DNA of 64,000 bases from Streptomyces fradiae (lineage in GTDB: Bacteria > Actinomycetota > Actinomycetes > Streptomycetales > Streptomycetaceae). A program made the position numbers and the translations under genes. Positions 35,633-44,902 of this stretch are shown piece by piece. The stretch's first letter is position 1. Each line of letters starts with the position of its first letter. The notes under the pieces were generated by a model that saw only the letters and a list, made by a program, of their open reading frames with translations, did not search any database and was not told the DNA's origin. The stretch covers positions 5,828,001-5,892,000 of the forward strand of contig NZ_CP065958.1 of the NCBI RefSeq assembly GCF_041270065.1, read 5' to 3'.

Positions 35633-38101
35633 ATGGAGACCGACGGTACGTACGAGCCGAGCGACACCCGGGGCGCGGGCGTCCCCCGCCCGGCCACCCC
35701 GCCGGAGGCACCCGTTCCGCCACCCGTGCACCCGCCGGTGCCGTCCGCGCCCCCGGCGCCGTCCGCGGCCCCGCCCGTGCCCTCCGCACCGCCGAAGCCG
35801 GTGGGCGCGCCGGGCGCGTCCGGGGTCCCGGTGAGCCGGGTCGCGGCCTGGCTGGACGCGCCGAGGCCGGAAGCGGGGGTCGGCATCTGGCGCTACCGGC
35901 ACGAGGAGGTGGAAGAGGCGCCGGAGCGGCTCGCGCCGGTGACGGTCGCGGGGATGCTGATCCCGTTGGTCGTTCTGCTTCTGGCCTGGTCGGCCTGGAA
36001 CTCCAACAGCTTCCCCTACCAGGGGGAGCTGCTGTGGGCGCTGACCCCCCGGGACTGGTGGTACCCGGGCAGCCTCTCCCCGGTGGACTGGCACGGTGAG
36101 GCCGCGCGTGCCATCTACGACGGGGTGATCTTCTTCGTTCTCGTCGGCATGATGGCCTTCCTCGGTTCCTGGAGCACGGTCGTTCGGCACTATCTCAACC
36201 GGTTCCGCCCAAGAATGCGTGGCGCCATCACGGTAGTGATGGCAATCGGTGCTCTGGCTCTCGTGTGGCCGGACACCTTCGGCCTCGGCTGGGACCCCGT
36301 GCCCCTCGTGAAGGCAGTACTCCTGCTCGCCGCCCTTCTCACGGGCAGCTTGGACCTCTTCACGTCGCCCTTCGCCGTCTACACCCTCTACACCCTGATC
36401 ACCCTCCTCGTCCTCTGGCCCTTCGCCCGCCTCGGCGACTGGTGGGGCCTGCTGCGCGCCCACCGCGCCCGCAAGACACCCGTCGTCCCCAGCACACCCA
36501 CCGGCCCCGTCGTCCCGCCCTCCCAGTGGCCCGCCCTGCGCGCGGCCGGCGAGCAGCGCGCCGCCGACGTGCTCGCCGCCGAGGTCGCCGAGGGGCGCAT
36601 GAACGACGTCGACTGCGCCCGGGTGAACCGCGCCTGGCGGGACAGCGAGCGCGACCAGGTGCGCCGCGCCGCGCTCGTCGGGAAGCTGCTCCGGGACGGC
36701 GCCGCCGCCGGCGCGCACCCCTCCGGCGAGCGGGACCTGCCGGGCCGCGCCGCCACCCACGACCTGCTGCTCGGGCAGGTCCGGGTCGGGCGGTACGCGG
36801 ACGGCGAGCGCACCCCGCACCCGTACCGGCGGGCCGGGCTCGCCCTCGACCCCGGGCTGCTCGGCACCTCGCTGCTCGCCGTCGGACCCTCCGGCTCCGG
36901 CAAGACCCGCGCCCTGGTCGCCCCCGTCGTCGAGTCGCTCACCCTCCAGGCCCTCGCCGGCGCCGGCTCCGTCGTGGCCGTCGCCGGGGCCGGCGCCCCG
37001 CTCGGGCCCGACACGGCCTACGACGTCGTCATCCGGCTCGGCGACCCGGCCTCCGCGCACGACCTCGACCTGTACGCCGGGGCCACCGACCCCGACGAGG
37101 CCGCCGCCTTCCTCGCCGAGGGCCTCGTCGGCGACATGCCCGGCGTGGAGACCCGCCGCGCCGCCACCGTGCTCGCCCAGCTGGTCGGCCCGTACCGCGC
37201 CGCGTACGGCCGCTTCCCCACCGTCCCGGTCCTTCGCGAGCTCCTGGAGGCCCGCCCCGAGACCCTGCGGACCCTCCACGACCTGCTGCCCGAGGACGGC
37301 GCCCCGACCATGCGCCGCGAGCTCGACTCGCGGATCCGGCAGGTCGGCACCGCCACCGACCTCGGCCCCGTGCTCGCCGACCGGCTCGCGGCCCTCGACC
37401 GCCCGGCCTTCGCCGAGTTCTTCGGCACGGGCGGAGTCACCGACAAGGGGGACAGCAGCCGGCCGTTCTCGCTGCGGGCCGTCGCCCAGCACCCCGTACG
37501 GGTACGGATCTGCCTGCCCGACGACGGCGCCCACGAGGAGGCCGCCCGGCTCCTGAACCGGCTGCTGCTCGCCCAGTTCCAGACCGTCGTCCGGGACCGC
37601 TCGCCGCGCGGCCACTTCGCCTGCCTGGTGCTCGACGACGCGGCCGGGGCGCTCACTCCGGGGACCGTACGGGGCCTGCAGCGGCTGCGCCCGCAGAACG
37701 CCGGGGCCGTGCTCGCGCTCCGTACCCTCGCCGAGGTGCCCGCCGAACTGCACGGCCCGCTGCTCGCCGGCGTCGGCTGCCGGATGGCCCTCGCGGGCAT
37801 CCCCAACTGGGACGGGCGGGCCTTCGCCGAGGCCTGGGGCACCGAGCGGGTCGAGACCACCGAGGTCGCCCACCACACCGTCTTCGCCGACCAGCCGATG
37901 ACCCGCGCCCTGCACGCCCTGCGCAAGCTGATGACCGGCAAGGCCGTCACCACGGAAGCGGTGACGGTACGGGAGGTGGAGCGCGAGCGGTGGTCCGCCT
38001 CGGAGCTCGCGCACGAGGTGCCGCCCGGCCACGCCGTCCTCTCCCTCACCCATGTGCGCGGCGAGCACACCCCGCCGCTGCTCGTGGACCTGCGGAGCTA
38101 G
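35633..38101 (+). CDS. membrane VirD4/TraG-like ATPase, orphan
   Basis: 822 residues. Residues 1-80 are a Pro-rich tail, then about five membrane segments between 108 and 270. A P-loop ATPase domain carries Walker A GPSGSGKTRALVAPV at about 418 and the Walker B-like ACLVLDDAAG near 663. The layout (N-terminal membrane part, then the P-loop annotated in Streptomyces as an ATP/GTP-binding membrane protein) recalls conjugation coupling proteins. No relaxase, transfer or plasmid genes are nearby and the gene belongs to the conserved chromosome, so a conjugation role is doubtful. ATG 35633 follows AGGGG; an upstream in-frame start at 35597 lacks a ribosome site. Confidence 0.78.
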   Translation: METDGTYEPSDTRGAGVPRPATPPEAPVPPPVHPPVPSAPPAPSAAPPVPSAPPKPVGAPGASGVPVSRVAAWLDAPRPEAGVGIWRYRHEEVEEAPERLAPVTVAGMLIPLVVLLLAWSAWNSNSFPYQGELLWALTPRDWWYPGSLSPVDWHGEAARAIYDGVIFFVLVGMMAFLGSWSTVVRHYLNRFRPRMRGAITVVMAIGALALVWPDTFGLGWDPVPLVKAVLLLAALLTGSLDLFTSPFAVYTLYTLITLLVLWPFARLGDWWGLLRAHRARKTPVVPSTPTGPVVPPSQWPALRAAGEQRAADVLAAEVAEGRMNDVDCARVNRAWRDSERDQVRRAALVGKLLRDGAAAGAHPSGERDLPGRAATHDLLLGQVRVGRYADGERTPHPYRRAGLALDPGLLGTSLLAVGPSGSGKTRALVAPVVESLTLQALAGAGSVVAVAGAGAPLGPDTAYDVVIRLGDPASAHDLDLYAGATDPDEAAAFLAEGLVGDMPGVETRRAATVLAQLVGPYRAAYGRFPTVPVLRELLEARPETLRTLHDLLPEDGAPTMRRELDSRIRQVGTATDLGPVLADRLAALDRPAFAEFFGTGGVTDKGDSSRPFSLRAVAQHPVRVRICLPDDGAHEEAARLLNRLLLAQFQTVVRDRSPRGHFACLVLDDAAGALTPGTVRGLQRLRPQNAGAVLALRTLAEVPAELHGPLLAGVGCRMALAGIPNWDGRAFAEAWGTERVETTEVAHHTVFADQPMTRALHALRKLMTGKAVTTEAVTVREVERERWSASELAHEVPPGHAVLSLTHVRGEHTPPLLVDLRS

Positions 38102-38261
38102 CGCCTGTCTTTCGGCTCAGGCCGGATCAGGGAGCGGGGTCTGGCGCGTGCGATCGCAAGGCGGAGGAGGGAGACAACGCGGAGCGTTGGCGACCGACGA
38201 CAACGCGGCGAGCGTGCGTGCCAGGGCGCGCGAGCCCGGCAAGATCCGAAAGACAGGCGCT
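38100..38261. mobile_element. MITE-like 162-bp element with 16-bp terminal inverted repeats
   Basis: AGCGCCTGTCTTTCGG (38100-38115) and its exact reverse complement (38246-38261) bound a non-coding 162-bp unit. Inside are the palindrome TGCGATCGCA (38149-38158) and a perfect hairpin CAACGC-GGA-GCGTTG (38175-38189). The left end starts within the TAG stop codon of the upstream gene. No transposase gene is present. I infer a non-autonomous element or a palindromic intergenic repeat; it may also end transcription. Confidence 0.65.
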
Positions 38262-38385
38262 GACGGCGGGGCGCCGGACGGGCTGGCAGAATCGGGAGCA
38301 CGCCGCCCCCACGGGCGGCCCGCGCCCTCCCCACGCCCGACGCGCGCTCCCTCCCCCCAGAACCTCTAAGGTCCGACGGTCCCCA

Positions 38386-39993
38386 ATGCCGCCCACCCTC
38401 GCCTCGCTCGTCCAGCACTCGGCGCTCAAACTCACCGTCCGCGCCGGTGAGGACCGCCTCGACACCCCCGTGCGCTGGGCGCACGTCAGCGAGCTCGCCG
38501 ACCCCGTCCCGTACATGGAGGGCGGCGAGCTGCTGCTCACCACCGCGCTCACCCTCGACGCCGAGGACCCGGAGGCCATGCGGCGCTATGTGCGGCGGCT
38601 GCTCGGCGCCGGGGTCGTCGGCCTCGGCTTCGCCGTCGGCGTCAACTACGAGGACATCCCGGGCGCGCTGCTCGAAGCGGCCCGCGAGGAGCATCTGCCG
38701 CTGCTCGAAGTGCCGCGGCGGACGCCGTTCCTCGCCATCAGCAAGGCGGTCTCGGCGGCCATCGCCGCCGACCAGTACCGGGCCGTGACCGCCGGTTTCG
38801 AGGCGCAGCGCGAGCTGACCCGGGCGGCGCTCGCCGAGGGCCCGGACGCGGTCGTCGCCCGGCTCGCCGCGCACGTGGACGGCTGGGCCGCGCTGTACGA
38901 CACCTCCGGCACCGTGATCGCCGCGGCGCCCGAGTGGGCGGCCCGCCGGGCGGCCCGGCTCACGCCCGACGTGGAGCGGCTGCGCGAGCGGCCCGCGCCC
39001 GCCAGCGCCGTGGTCGGCGGCACGGACGACCGGATCGAACTCCAGTCGCTCGGCACCGGGCGGCGGGTGCGGGGCGCGCTCGCGGTCGGCACGGGGGCGC
39101 CGCTCGGCACCGCCGAGCGCTACGCCGTCCACTCCGCCATCGCCCTCCTCACCCTCACGACCGAGCGGTCCCGCTCGCTCCAGGCCGCCGAGCAGCGGCT
39201 CGGCGCGGCCGTGCTGCGGATGCTGCTCGCCGGGCAGCCGGACCACGCCCGGGCGGTGGCGGGCGACCTGTACGGCGGGCTGCTCGACGCGCCCTTCCGA
39301 CTGCTGATCGCCGAGGCCGTGCCGGCATCGGGCGGCGAGCCGAAGGACGGCGAGTCGCCGCTCGCCGTGCTCGCCGAGACCCTGGAGGCCGCGGCGGCGC
39401 GGGCCGGGGAGTCGGCGCTCACCGTGCCCGAGGGTCCGGAGGGCGGCGAACGGCTGGTCGTCCTGGCCGGTGACGGGGGAGCGGTCGTCACCGCGTGCGA
39501 GGGCTACGCCAGCCGGGAGGCCGAGGAGGCCGGCCTGGTCGTCGGACTCTCCGCCCCGACCGGCCCGATCGCCGCGGCCGCCGCCTACAAGCAGGCCGAA
39601 CAGTCCCTGTCGGTCGCCCGGCGGCGCGGCCGCGCCCTCGTCGAGCACGAGGAGCTCGCCGCCGGCTCCGTACTGCCGCTGCTCGCCGACGACGCCGTCC
39701 GCGCCTTCGCCGACGGCCTGCTGCGCGCCCTGTACGAACACGACGCCACCGGCCGCGGCGACCTCGTCGCCTCGCTGCGCGCCTGGCTCTCCCGGCACGG
39801 CCAGTGGGACGCCGCCGCGGCCGACCTCGGTGTGCACCGGCACACCCTGCGCTACCGGATGCGCCGGGTCGAGGAGATCCTCGGCCGCTCGCTCGACGAC
39901 GCGGACGTCCGCATGGAGCTGTGGCTGGCGCTGAAGGCGACGGGCGACACGCCTCCGCCGTCGTCCTCGCCGGCACCCCGCTCGAAGGACTGA
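38386..39993 (+). CDS. PucR-family transcriptional regulator
   Basis: 535 residues. An N-terminal PucR domain (PPTLASLVQHSALKL, VRWAHVSELADPVPYMEGGE) is followed by a central GGDEF-related region and a C-terminal helix-turn-helix of the PucR/CdaR type (RAWLSRHGQWDAAAADLG, VHRHTLRYRMRRVEEILG). Relatives control purine catabolism or amine/proline use. The ATG at 38386 follows the MITE-like element by 125 bases; no strong ribosome site. Its place between gabT and an aldehyde dehydrogenase suggests that it controls the GABA/polyamine genes. Confidence 0.88.
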   Translation: MPPTLASLVQHSALKLTVRAGEDRLDTPVRWAHVSELADPVPYMEGGELLLTTALTLDAEDPEAMRRYVRRLLGAGVVGLGFAVGVNYEDIPGALLEAAREEHLPLLEVPRRTPFLAISKAVSAAIAADQYRAVTAGFEAQRELTRAALAEGPDAVVARLAAHVDGWAALYDTSGTVIAAAPEWAARRAARLTPDVERLRERPAPASAVVGGTDDRIELQSLGTGRRVRGALAVGTGAPLGTAERYAVHSAIALLTLTTERSRSLQAAEQRLGAAVLRMLLAGQPDHARAVAGDLYGGLLDAPFRLLIAEAVPASGGEPKDGESPLAVLAETLEAAAARAGESALTVPEGPEGGERLVVLAGDGGAVVTACEGYASREAEEAGLVVGLSAPTGPIAAAAAYKQAEQSLSVARRRGRALVEHEELAAGSVLPLLADDAVRAFADGLLRALYEHDATGRGDLVASLRAWLSRHGQWDAAAADLGVHRHTLRYRMRRVEEILGRSLDDADVRMELWLALKATGDTPPPSSSPAPRSKD

Positions 39994-40086
39994 GGACGGG
40001 GGACCGAGGACGGGGGATCGGCCCGGTTTCCCCGCCGTCCTGCCCGATGGCGGGCAGAATTCCTGGCCTGGGAGCCCCTCGCTCCG

Positions 40087-40092
40087 TAATCT
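40087..40092 (+). promoter_or_regulatory. leaderless -10 element of the EamA gene
   Basis: TAATCT ends seven bases before the ATG at 40100, with no ribosome site between. This matches Streptomyces leaderless promoters. No clear -35. Confidence 0.45.
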
Positions 40093-40099
40093 CCTGCGC

Positions 40100-41071
40100 A
40101 TGACAAGCCCCGCCGCCGATCCGGCCGCCTCCGCCCCGACCCCCACCGCCACCGATGTCCCCACCCCGGGCTCGGTCACCGGGCGGCGCATACCCGCCGC
40201 CGTATGGGTGGCCCTCGGGATCGTGTACGTGGTGTGGGGCTCGACGTACCTCGGGATCCGGGTCGTGGTGGAGAGCCTGCCGCCGTTCCTGTCGGCGGGC
40301 ATGCGGTTCGTGGCGGCCGGCGTGATCCTCCTGGGGGTCGTCGCCTGGCGGCAGGGGCCCGCGGCCCTGAAGGTGACCGGGCGGCAGCTGGCGTCGGCGG
40401 CGCTCGTCGGCCTGTTGCTGCTGCTCGGCGGCAACGGCCTGGTCGTCCTCGCCGAGACCTCCGTGCCCTCGGGCCTTGCCGCGCTGCTCATCGCGGTCGT
40501 CCCCGCCTGGGTCGTGGTCCTCAAGGCCTGCTTCGGGGAACGGCCCAGCGCCGGCGGCCTCGCCGGCGTGCTGCTCGGCCTCGCCGGGCTCGCCGTGCTG
40601 ATGCTGCCCGGGCTCAGCGGCGAGGTGCAGACCGGCGGCGTGGTCCTCGTGGTGCTCGGCACGCTGGCCTGGTCGACCGGCTCGTTCGCGTCCTCGCGGA
40701 TCGAGATGCCCGCGAACCCCTTCACCGCCAGTGCGTACGAGATGATCGCCGGCGGCCTCGCCGGGCTCGGCGTCGCCCTGCTCCGCGGCGAACACCACGG
40801 CTTCGACCCGTCCGCGGTCACCGGCCGCTCCTGGGCCGCCCTCGCCTACCTCATCGTCTTCGGCTCCCTGATCGCCTTCACGGCCTACGCCTGGCTCCTC
40901 CACACGGCGCCGCTCTCCCTCGTCGCCACCTACGCCTACGTCAACCCGGTCGTCGCCGTCGCCCTCGGCGCGCTCATCCTGAACGAGTCGCTGACCTGGC
41001 CGATCGTCCTCGGCGGCGCGATCGTGGTGGCGGGCGTCTGCCTGATCGTCTCGACGGAGCGGCGCCGCTGA
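40100..41071 (+). CDS. EamA/DMT-family exporter
   Basis: 323 residues, ten membrane helices in two EamA repeats (first VWGSTYLGIRVVVESLPPF, second beginning about residue 175). YedA-like members export metabolites such as amino acids or amines. The ~30-residue N-terminus is Pro/Ala-rich. It lies between the PucR gene and an aldehyde dehydrogenase on the same strand, so the substrate could be a polyamine-pathway compound; this is inference. Confidence 0.85.
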   Translation: MTSPAADPAASAPTPTATDVPTPGSVTGRRIPAAVWVALGIVYVVWGSTYLGIRVVVESLPPFLSAGMRFVAAGVILLGVVAWRQGPAALKVTGRQLASAALVGLLLLLGGNGLVVLAETSVPSGLAALLIAVVPAWVVVLKACFGERPSAGGLAGVLLGLAGLAVLMLPGLSGEVQTGGVVLVVLGTLAWSTGSFASSRIEMPANPFTASAYEMIAGGLAGLGVALLRGEHHGFDPSAVTGRSWAALAYLIVFGSLIAFTAYAWLLHTAPLSLVATYAYVNPVVAVALGALILNESLTWPIVLGGAIVVAGVCLIVSTERRR

Positions 41072-41293
41072 GCGACCTGAAGCGCCGGCCCTTCTCGGCG
41101 TACCGGACCTGGTGACGGGAGCTGGTGACGGGCCTGCTCCCGACCCGCTTGGGCCAAAGCGGACAGGAGCACCCGCGCCACCACTCCACCGCGGACAAGC
41201 GCCTGTCCGCCCGGTTCGCCCTACCGTGTCAGCAGAGCGCGAGGCACCCCTCGGGCACTCCTCGTACACCCCCTACGAAAGGGCCGGGACGCA

Positions 41294-42739
41294 ATGACGA
41301 CCACCCACGCCTTCTGGCTCGCCGGCCGCGAGGCCACCGGCGAGGCCACCTTCGACGTCACGAACTCGTACGACGGACGTCTGGTCGGCAAGGTCAGCGT
41401 GCCCACCGAGGCCCAGGTCGAGGAGGCCGTCGCCGCCGCGCACGCCGTCGTCGACGAGTTCGCCGCGACCCCGGCGCACGTCCGCGCCGCCGCCCTCGAC
41501 CACGTGTCGAAGCGGCTCGCCGAGCGCACCGAGGAGATCGCCCAGCTGATCTCCGCCGAGAACGGCAAGCCCATCAAGTGGGCGCGCGGCGAGGTCGGCC
41601 GGGCCGTGTCCGTGTTCCGGTTCGCCGCCGAGGAGACCCGCCGCTGGAACGCCGGCGAGGCGCAGCGCCTCGACACCGAGGCCGGCGGCGTGGGCCGGCT
41701 CGCGCTGACCCGCCGTATCCCCAAGGGCGTCGTGCTCGGCATCGCGCCGTTCAACTTCCCGCTGAACCTCGGCGCCCACAAGGTCGCCCCGGCCATCGCC
41801 GTCGGCGCCCCGATCATCCTCAAGCCGGCCCCGGCCACCCCGATCTCCTCCCTGATCCTGGGCGAGATCCTGGCCGAGACCGACCTGCCGGCCGGCTCCT
41901 GGTCCGTGCTGCCCGTGCCGAACGACCGGATGCCCGCCCTCGTCCAGGACGAGCGCCTCCCGGTCATCTCCTTCACCGGCTCCGACAAGGTCGGCTTCGC
42001 CATCCAGGAGTCCGTGCCGCACAAGCACTGCACCCTGGAGCTCGGCGGCAACGCCGCCGCCGTCGTCCTCTCCGACTGGTCCTCCGAGGCCGACCTGGAC
42101 TGGGCCGCGACCCGGATCGCCACCTTCTCCAACTACCAGGGCGGCCAGTCCTGCATCTCCGTGCAGCGCGTGATCGTGGACGCCTCCGTCCACGACCGCC
42201 TGCTGCCGAAGATCGTCGCGGCCGTCGAGGCCCAGGTCACCGGCGACCCGGCGGACGACGCCACCGACGTCGGCCCGCTCGTCGACGAGAACGCCGCCAA
42301 GCGCGTCGAGTCCTGGGTGGACGAGGCCGTCGCGGCCGGCGCCAAGCTGCTCGCCGGCGGCAAGCGCGAGGGCGCCTCCTACGCCCCGACCGTGCTCACC
42401 GAGCTCCCGGCCGGCGTCACCCTGGCCCGCGCCGAGGTCTTCGGCCCGGTCCTCACGATCGCCAAGGCGGACGGCGAGGCCGAGGCCTTCGCCGCCGTCA
42501 ACGACTCGGACTTCGGCCTCCAGGCCGGTGTCTTCACCCACGACGTGCAGGCCGCCTTCCGCGCCCACCGCACCCTCGAGGTCGGCGGCGTGATCGTCGG
42601 CGACGTCCCGTCCTACCGTGCCGACCAGATGCCGTACGGCGGCGCCAAGCGCTCCGGCGTCGGCCGCGAGGGCGTCAAGTTCGCGATGGACGACTACACC
42701 TACGAGCGCGTCCTGGTCCTGACGGGCCTCTCGCTCTAA
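41294..42739 (+). CDS. aldehyde dehydrogenase, divergent subgroup; possible succinate-semialdehyde dehydrogenase
   Basis: 481 residues, about the usual length. Catalytic Cys in GGQSCISVQRV and Glu in TLELGGNAAAV. These motifs, with PFNFPLNLGAHKVAPAI, place it in a different subgroup from the 13566 and 23415 enzymes, closer to semialdehyde/lactaldehyde-type ALDHs. Following GabT in the pathway, an SSADH role (to succinate) would complete GABA use, but substrate cannot be read from sequence. Confidence 0.84.
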   Translation: MTTTHAFWLAGREATGEATFDVTNSYDGRLVGKVSVPTEAQVEEAVAAAHAVVDEFAATPAHVRAAALDHVSKRLAERTEEIAQLISAENGKPIKWARGEVGRAVSVFRFAAEETRRWNAGEAQRLDTEAGGVGRLALTRRIPKGVVLGIAPFNFPLNLGAHKVAPAIAVGAPIILKPAPATPISSLILGEILAETDLPAGSWSVLPVPNDRMPALVQDERLPVISFTGSDKVGFAIQESVPHKHCTLELGGNAAAVVLSDWSSEADLDWAATRIATFSNYQGGQSCISVQRVIVDASVHDRLLPKIVAAVEAQVTGDPADDATDVGPLVDENAAKRVESWVDEAVAAGAKLLAGGKREGASYAPTVLTELPAGVTLARAEVFGPVLTIAKADGEAEAFAAVNDSDFGLQAGVFTHDVQAAFRAHRTLEVGGVIVGDVPSYRADQMPYGGAKRSGVGREGVKFAMDDYTYERVLVLTGLSL

Positions 42740-42772
42740 CCCGAACGCCTCCCCGGCCCGTACCTCCGTACG

Positions 42773-42828
42773 GACGAAGAGACCGGCGGTCTGAGCCCAC
42801 TGTGCGGGGGCTCAGGCCGCCCTTCGTC
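42773..42828 (+). terminator. imperfect long hairpin terminator
   Basis: GACGAAG (42773-42779) pairs with CTTCGTC (42822-42828) and TGAGCCC (42792-42798) with GGGCTCA (42808-42814), with further pairing between. It lies between the aldehyde dehydrogenase and acyl-CoA dehydrogenase genes and is followed by TTTCC. Confidence 0.55.
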
Positions 42829-42882
42829 TTTCCGAACCCCCCGAAATCGGGTACGACGGACAGGAAGCCCAAGGAGGCGTCC

Positions 42883-44811
42883 ATGTCCGCACCCACCCAG
42901 CGGCCGCCCAAGGTCACCGAGCGCGAGGCCCGGCAGGTCGCCGAGGCCGCCCGCCAGCAGGACTGGCACAAGCCGAGCTTCGCCAAGGAGCTCTTCCTCG
43001 GCCGGTTCCGCCTCGACCTCATCCACCCCCACCCGCTGCCCGCCGCCGAGGACGTACGGCGCGGCGAGGCCTTCCTCGCCACCCTCAGGGCCTTCTGCGA
43101 GACCCGGGTCGACGGCGCGCGCATCGAGCGCGAGGCCCGCATCCCCGACGAGACCGTCCGCGGCCTCAAGGAGATCGGCGCGCTCGGGATGAAGATCGAC
43201 CCGAAGTACGGCGGCCTCGGCCTCACCCAGCTGTACTACAACCGCGCCCTCGCCCTGGTCGGCTCCGTCAGCCCGGCGCTCGGCGCGCTGCTCTCCGCGC
43301 ACCAGTCGATCGGCGTGCCGCAGCCGCTCAAGCTGTTCGGCACCCAGGAGCAGAAGGACGCCTTCCTGCCCCGGCTCGCCCGCAGCGACCTCTCCGCCTT
43401 CCTGCTCACCGAGCCCGACGTCGGCTCCGACCCGGCCCGGCTCGCCACCACCGCCGTACCCGACGGAGACGACACGTACGTCCTCGACGGCGTGAAGCTG
43501 TGGACCACCAACGGGGTCGTCGCCGACCTGCTCGTCGTCATGGCCCGCGTGCCCGCCTCCGAGGGCCACAAGGGCGGCATCACCGCCTTCGTCGTCGAGG
43601 GCGACTCGCCCGGCATCACCGTCGAGCACCGCAACGCCTTCATGGGCCTGCGCGGCCTGGAGAACGGCGTCACCCGCTTCCACCAGGTGCGGGTCCCGGC
43701 CGCGCACCGCATCGGCCCCGAGGGCGCAGGCCTCAAGATCGCCCTCACCACCCTCAACACCGGCCGCCTCTCGCTGCCCGCCGCCTGCGCCGGGGCCGGC
43801 AAGTGGTGTCTGAAGATCGCCCGAGAATGGGCCGCCGAACGCGAGCAGTGGGGCAAGCCGGTCGCCCGGCACGAGGCCGTCGGCACCAAGATCTCCTTCA
43901 TCGCCGCCACCGCCTTCGCCCTGGAGGCGGTCGTCGACCTCGCCTCCCAGATGGCCGACGAGGACCGCAACGACATCCGCATCGAGGCCGCCCTCGCCAA
44001 GCTGTACGGCTCCGAGATGGCCTGGAAGATCGCCGACGAACTGGTCCAGATCCGCGGCGGCCGCGGCTACGAGACCGCCGACTCGCTCGCCGCCCGCGGC
44101 GAACGCGCCGTCCCCGCCGAGCAGGTGCTGCGCGACCTGCGCATCAACCGGATCTTCGAGGGCTCGACGGAGATCATGCACCTGCTGATCGCCCGCGAGG
44201 CCGTCGACGCCCACCTCTCCGTCGCCGGCGACCTCATCGACCCCGACAAGCCGCTCGCCGACAAGGCGAGGGCGGGCGCCCGGGCCGGCGGCTTCTACGC
44301 CCGCTGGCTGCCGAAACTCGTCGCCGGACCGGGACAACTCCCGGGCGCGTACGGGGAGTTCGGCGAGCTCGCCACCCATCTGCGGTATGTCGAGCGCACC
44401 TCCCGCAAGCTGGCCCGCTCCACCTTCTACGCGATGTCCCGCTGGCAGGGGAAGATGGAGCTCAAGCAGGCCTTCCTCGGCCGGATCGTCGACATCGGCG
44501 CCGAACTCTTCGCGATGAGCGCCGTCTGCGTCCGCGCCGAACTCCTGCGCACCACCGGACCGCACGGCCGCGAGGCGCGGCAGCTCGCCGACGCCTTCTG
44601 CCGGCAGTCCCGGCTGCGGATCGAGGAGCTCTTCGGGCGCCTGTGGGCCAACACCGACGACCTGGACCGCCGCGTCGTCGACGGCGTCCTGGCCGGCTCG
44701 TACACCTGGCTGGAGGAGGGCATCCTCGACCCGAGCGACGACGGCCCCTGGATCGCCGACACCACCCCCGGCCCGTCGGAGAAGGAGAACCTCCACCGGA
44801 AGATCACCTGA
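42883..44811 (+). CDS. acyl-CoA dehydrogenase, long VLCAD/ACAD9-like form
   Basis: FAD enzyme introducing the 2,3-double bond in fatty-acyl-CoAs. The product is 642 residues, longer than the ~390 of short/medium-chain types; the extra ~200 C-terminal residues resemble the helical extension of VLCAD-type enzymes. FAD/substrate segments: FLLTEPDVGSDPARL, KLWTTNGVVADLL. The catalytic base glutamate lies in RIFEGSTEIM. Full ribosome site AAGGAGG (42871-42877) before ATG. Confidence 0.9.
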   Translation: MSAPTQRPPKVTEREARQVAEAARQQDWHKPSFAKELFLGRFRLDLIHPHPLPAAEDVRRGEAFLATLRAFCETRVDGARIEREARIPDETVRGLKEIGALGMKIDPKYGGLGLTQLYYNRALALVGSVSPALGALLSAHQSIGVPQPLKLFGTQEQKDAFLPRLARSDLSAFLLTEPDVGSDPARLATTAVPDGDDTYVLDGVKLWTTNGVVADLLVVMARVPASEGHKGGITAFVVEGDSPGITVEHRNAFMGLRGLENGVTRFHQVRVPAAHRIGPEGAGLKIALTTLNTGRLSLPAACAGAGKWCLKIAREWAAEREQWGKPVARHEAVGTKISFIAATAFALEAVVDLASQMADEDRNDIRIEAALAKLYGSEMAWKIADELVQIRGGRGYETADSLAARGERAVPAEQVLRDLRINRIFEGSTEIMHLLIAREAVDAHLSVAGDLIDPDKPLADKARAGARAGGFYARWLPKLVAGPGQLPGAYGEFGELATHLRYVERTSRKLARSTFYAMSRWQGKMELKQAFLGRIVDIGAELFAMSAVCVRAELLRTTGPHGREARQLADAFCRQSRLRIEELFGRLWANTDDLDRRVVDGVLAGSYTWLEEGILDPSDDGPWIADTTPGPSEKENLHRKIT

Positions 44812-44902
44812 CCGCGCCTTGCCAGCCGGCTTCCGCGGACCGCTCCGTCCACCCACCGGACCGGGCCGCGACCGGCCCGCCCGCCACGGCAGACTGGCGG
44901 GC

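Noticed and set aside
35633..38101. Integrated conjugative element around the TraG-like ATPase
   Set aside because: No integrase, excisionase, Rep, tRNA attachment site or compositional shift; gabT and the PucR gene flank it in normal codon use.
39993..40030. Tandem GAGGACGGGGGA-type repeats after the PucR gene
   Set aside because: Two short copies in a G-rich spacer; consistent with simple slippage.
38098..40821. Minus-strand open frame of about 900 codons across the PucR region
   Set aside because: It crosses the MITE-like element and a promoter and lies antisense to well-recognised genes.
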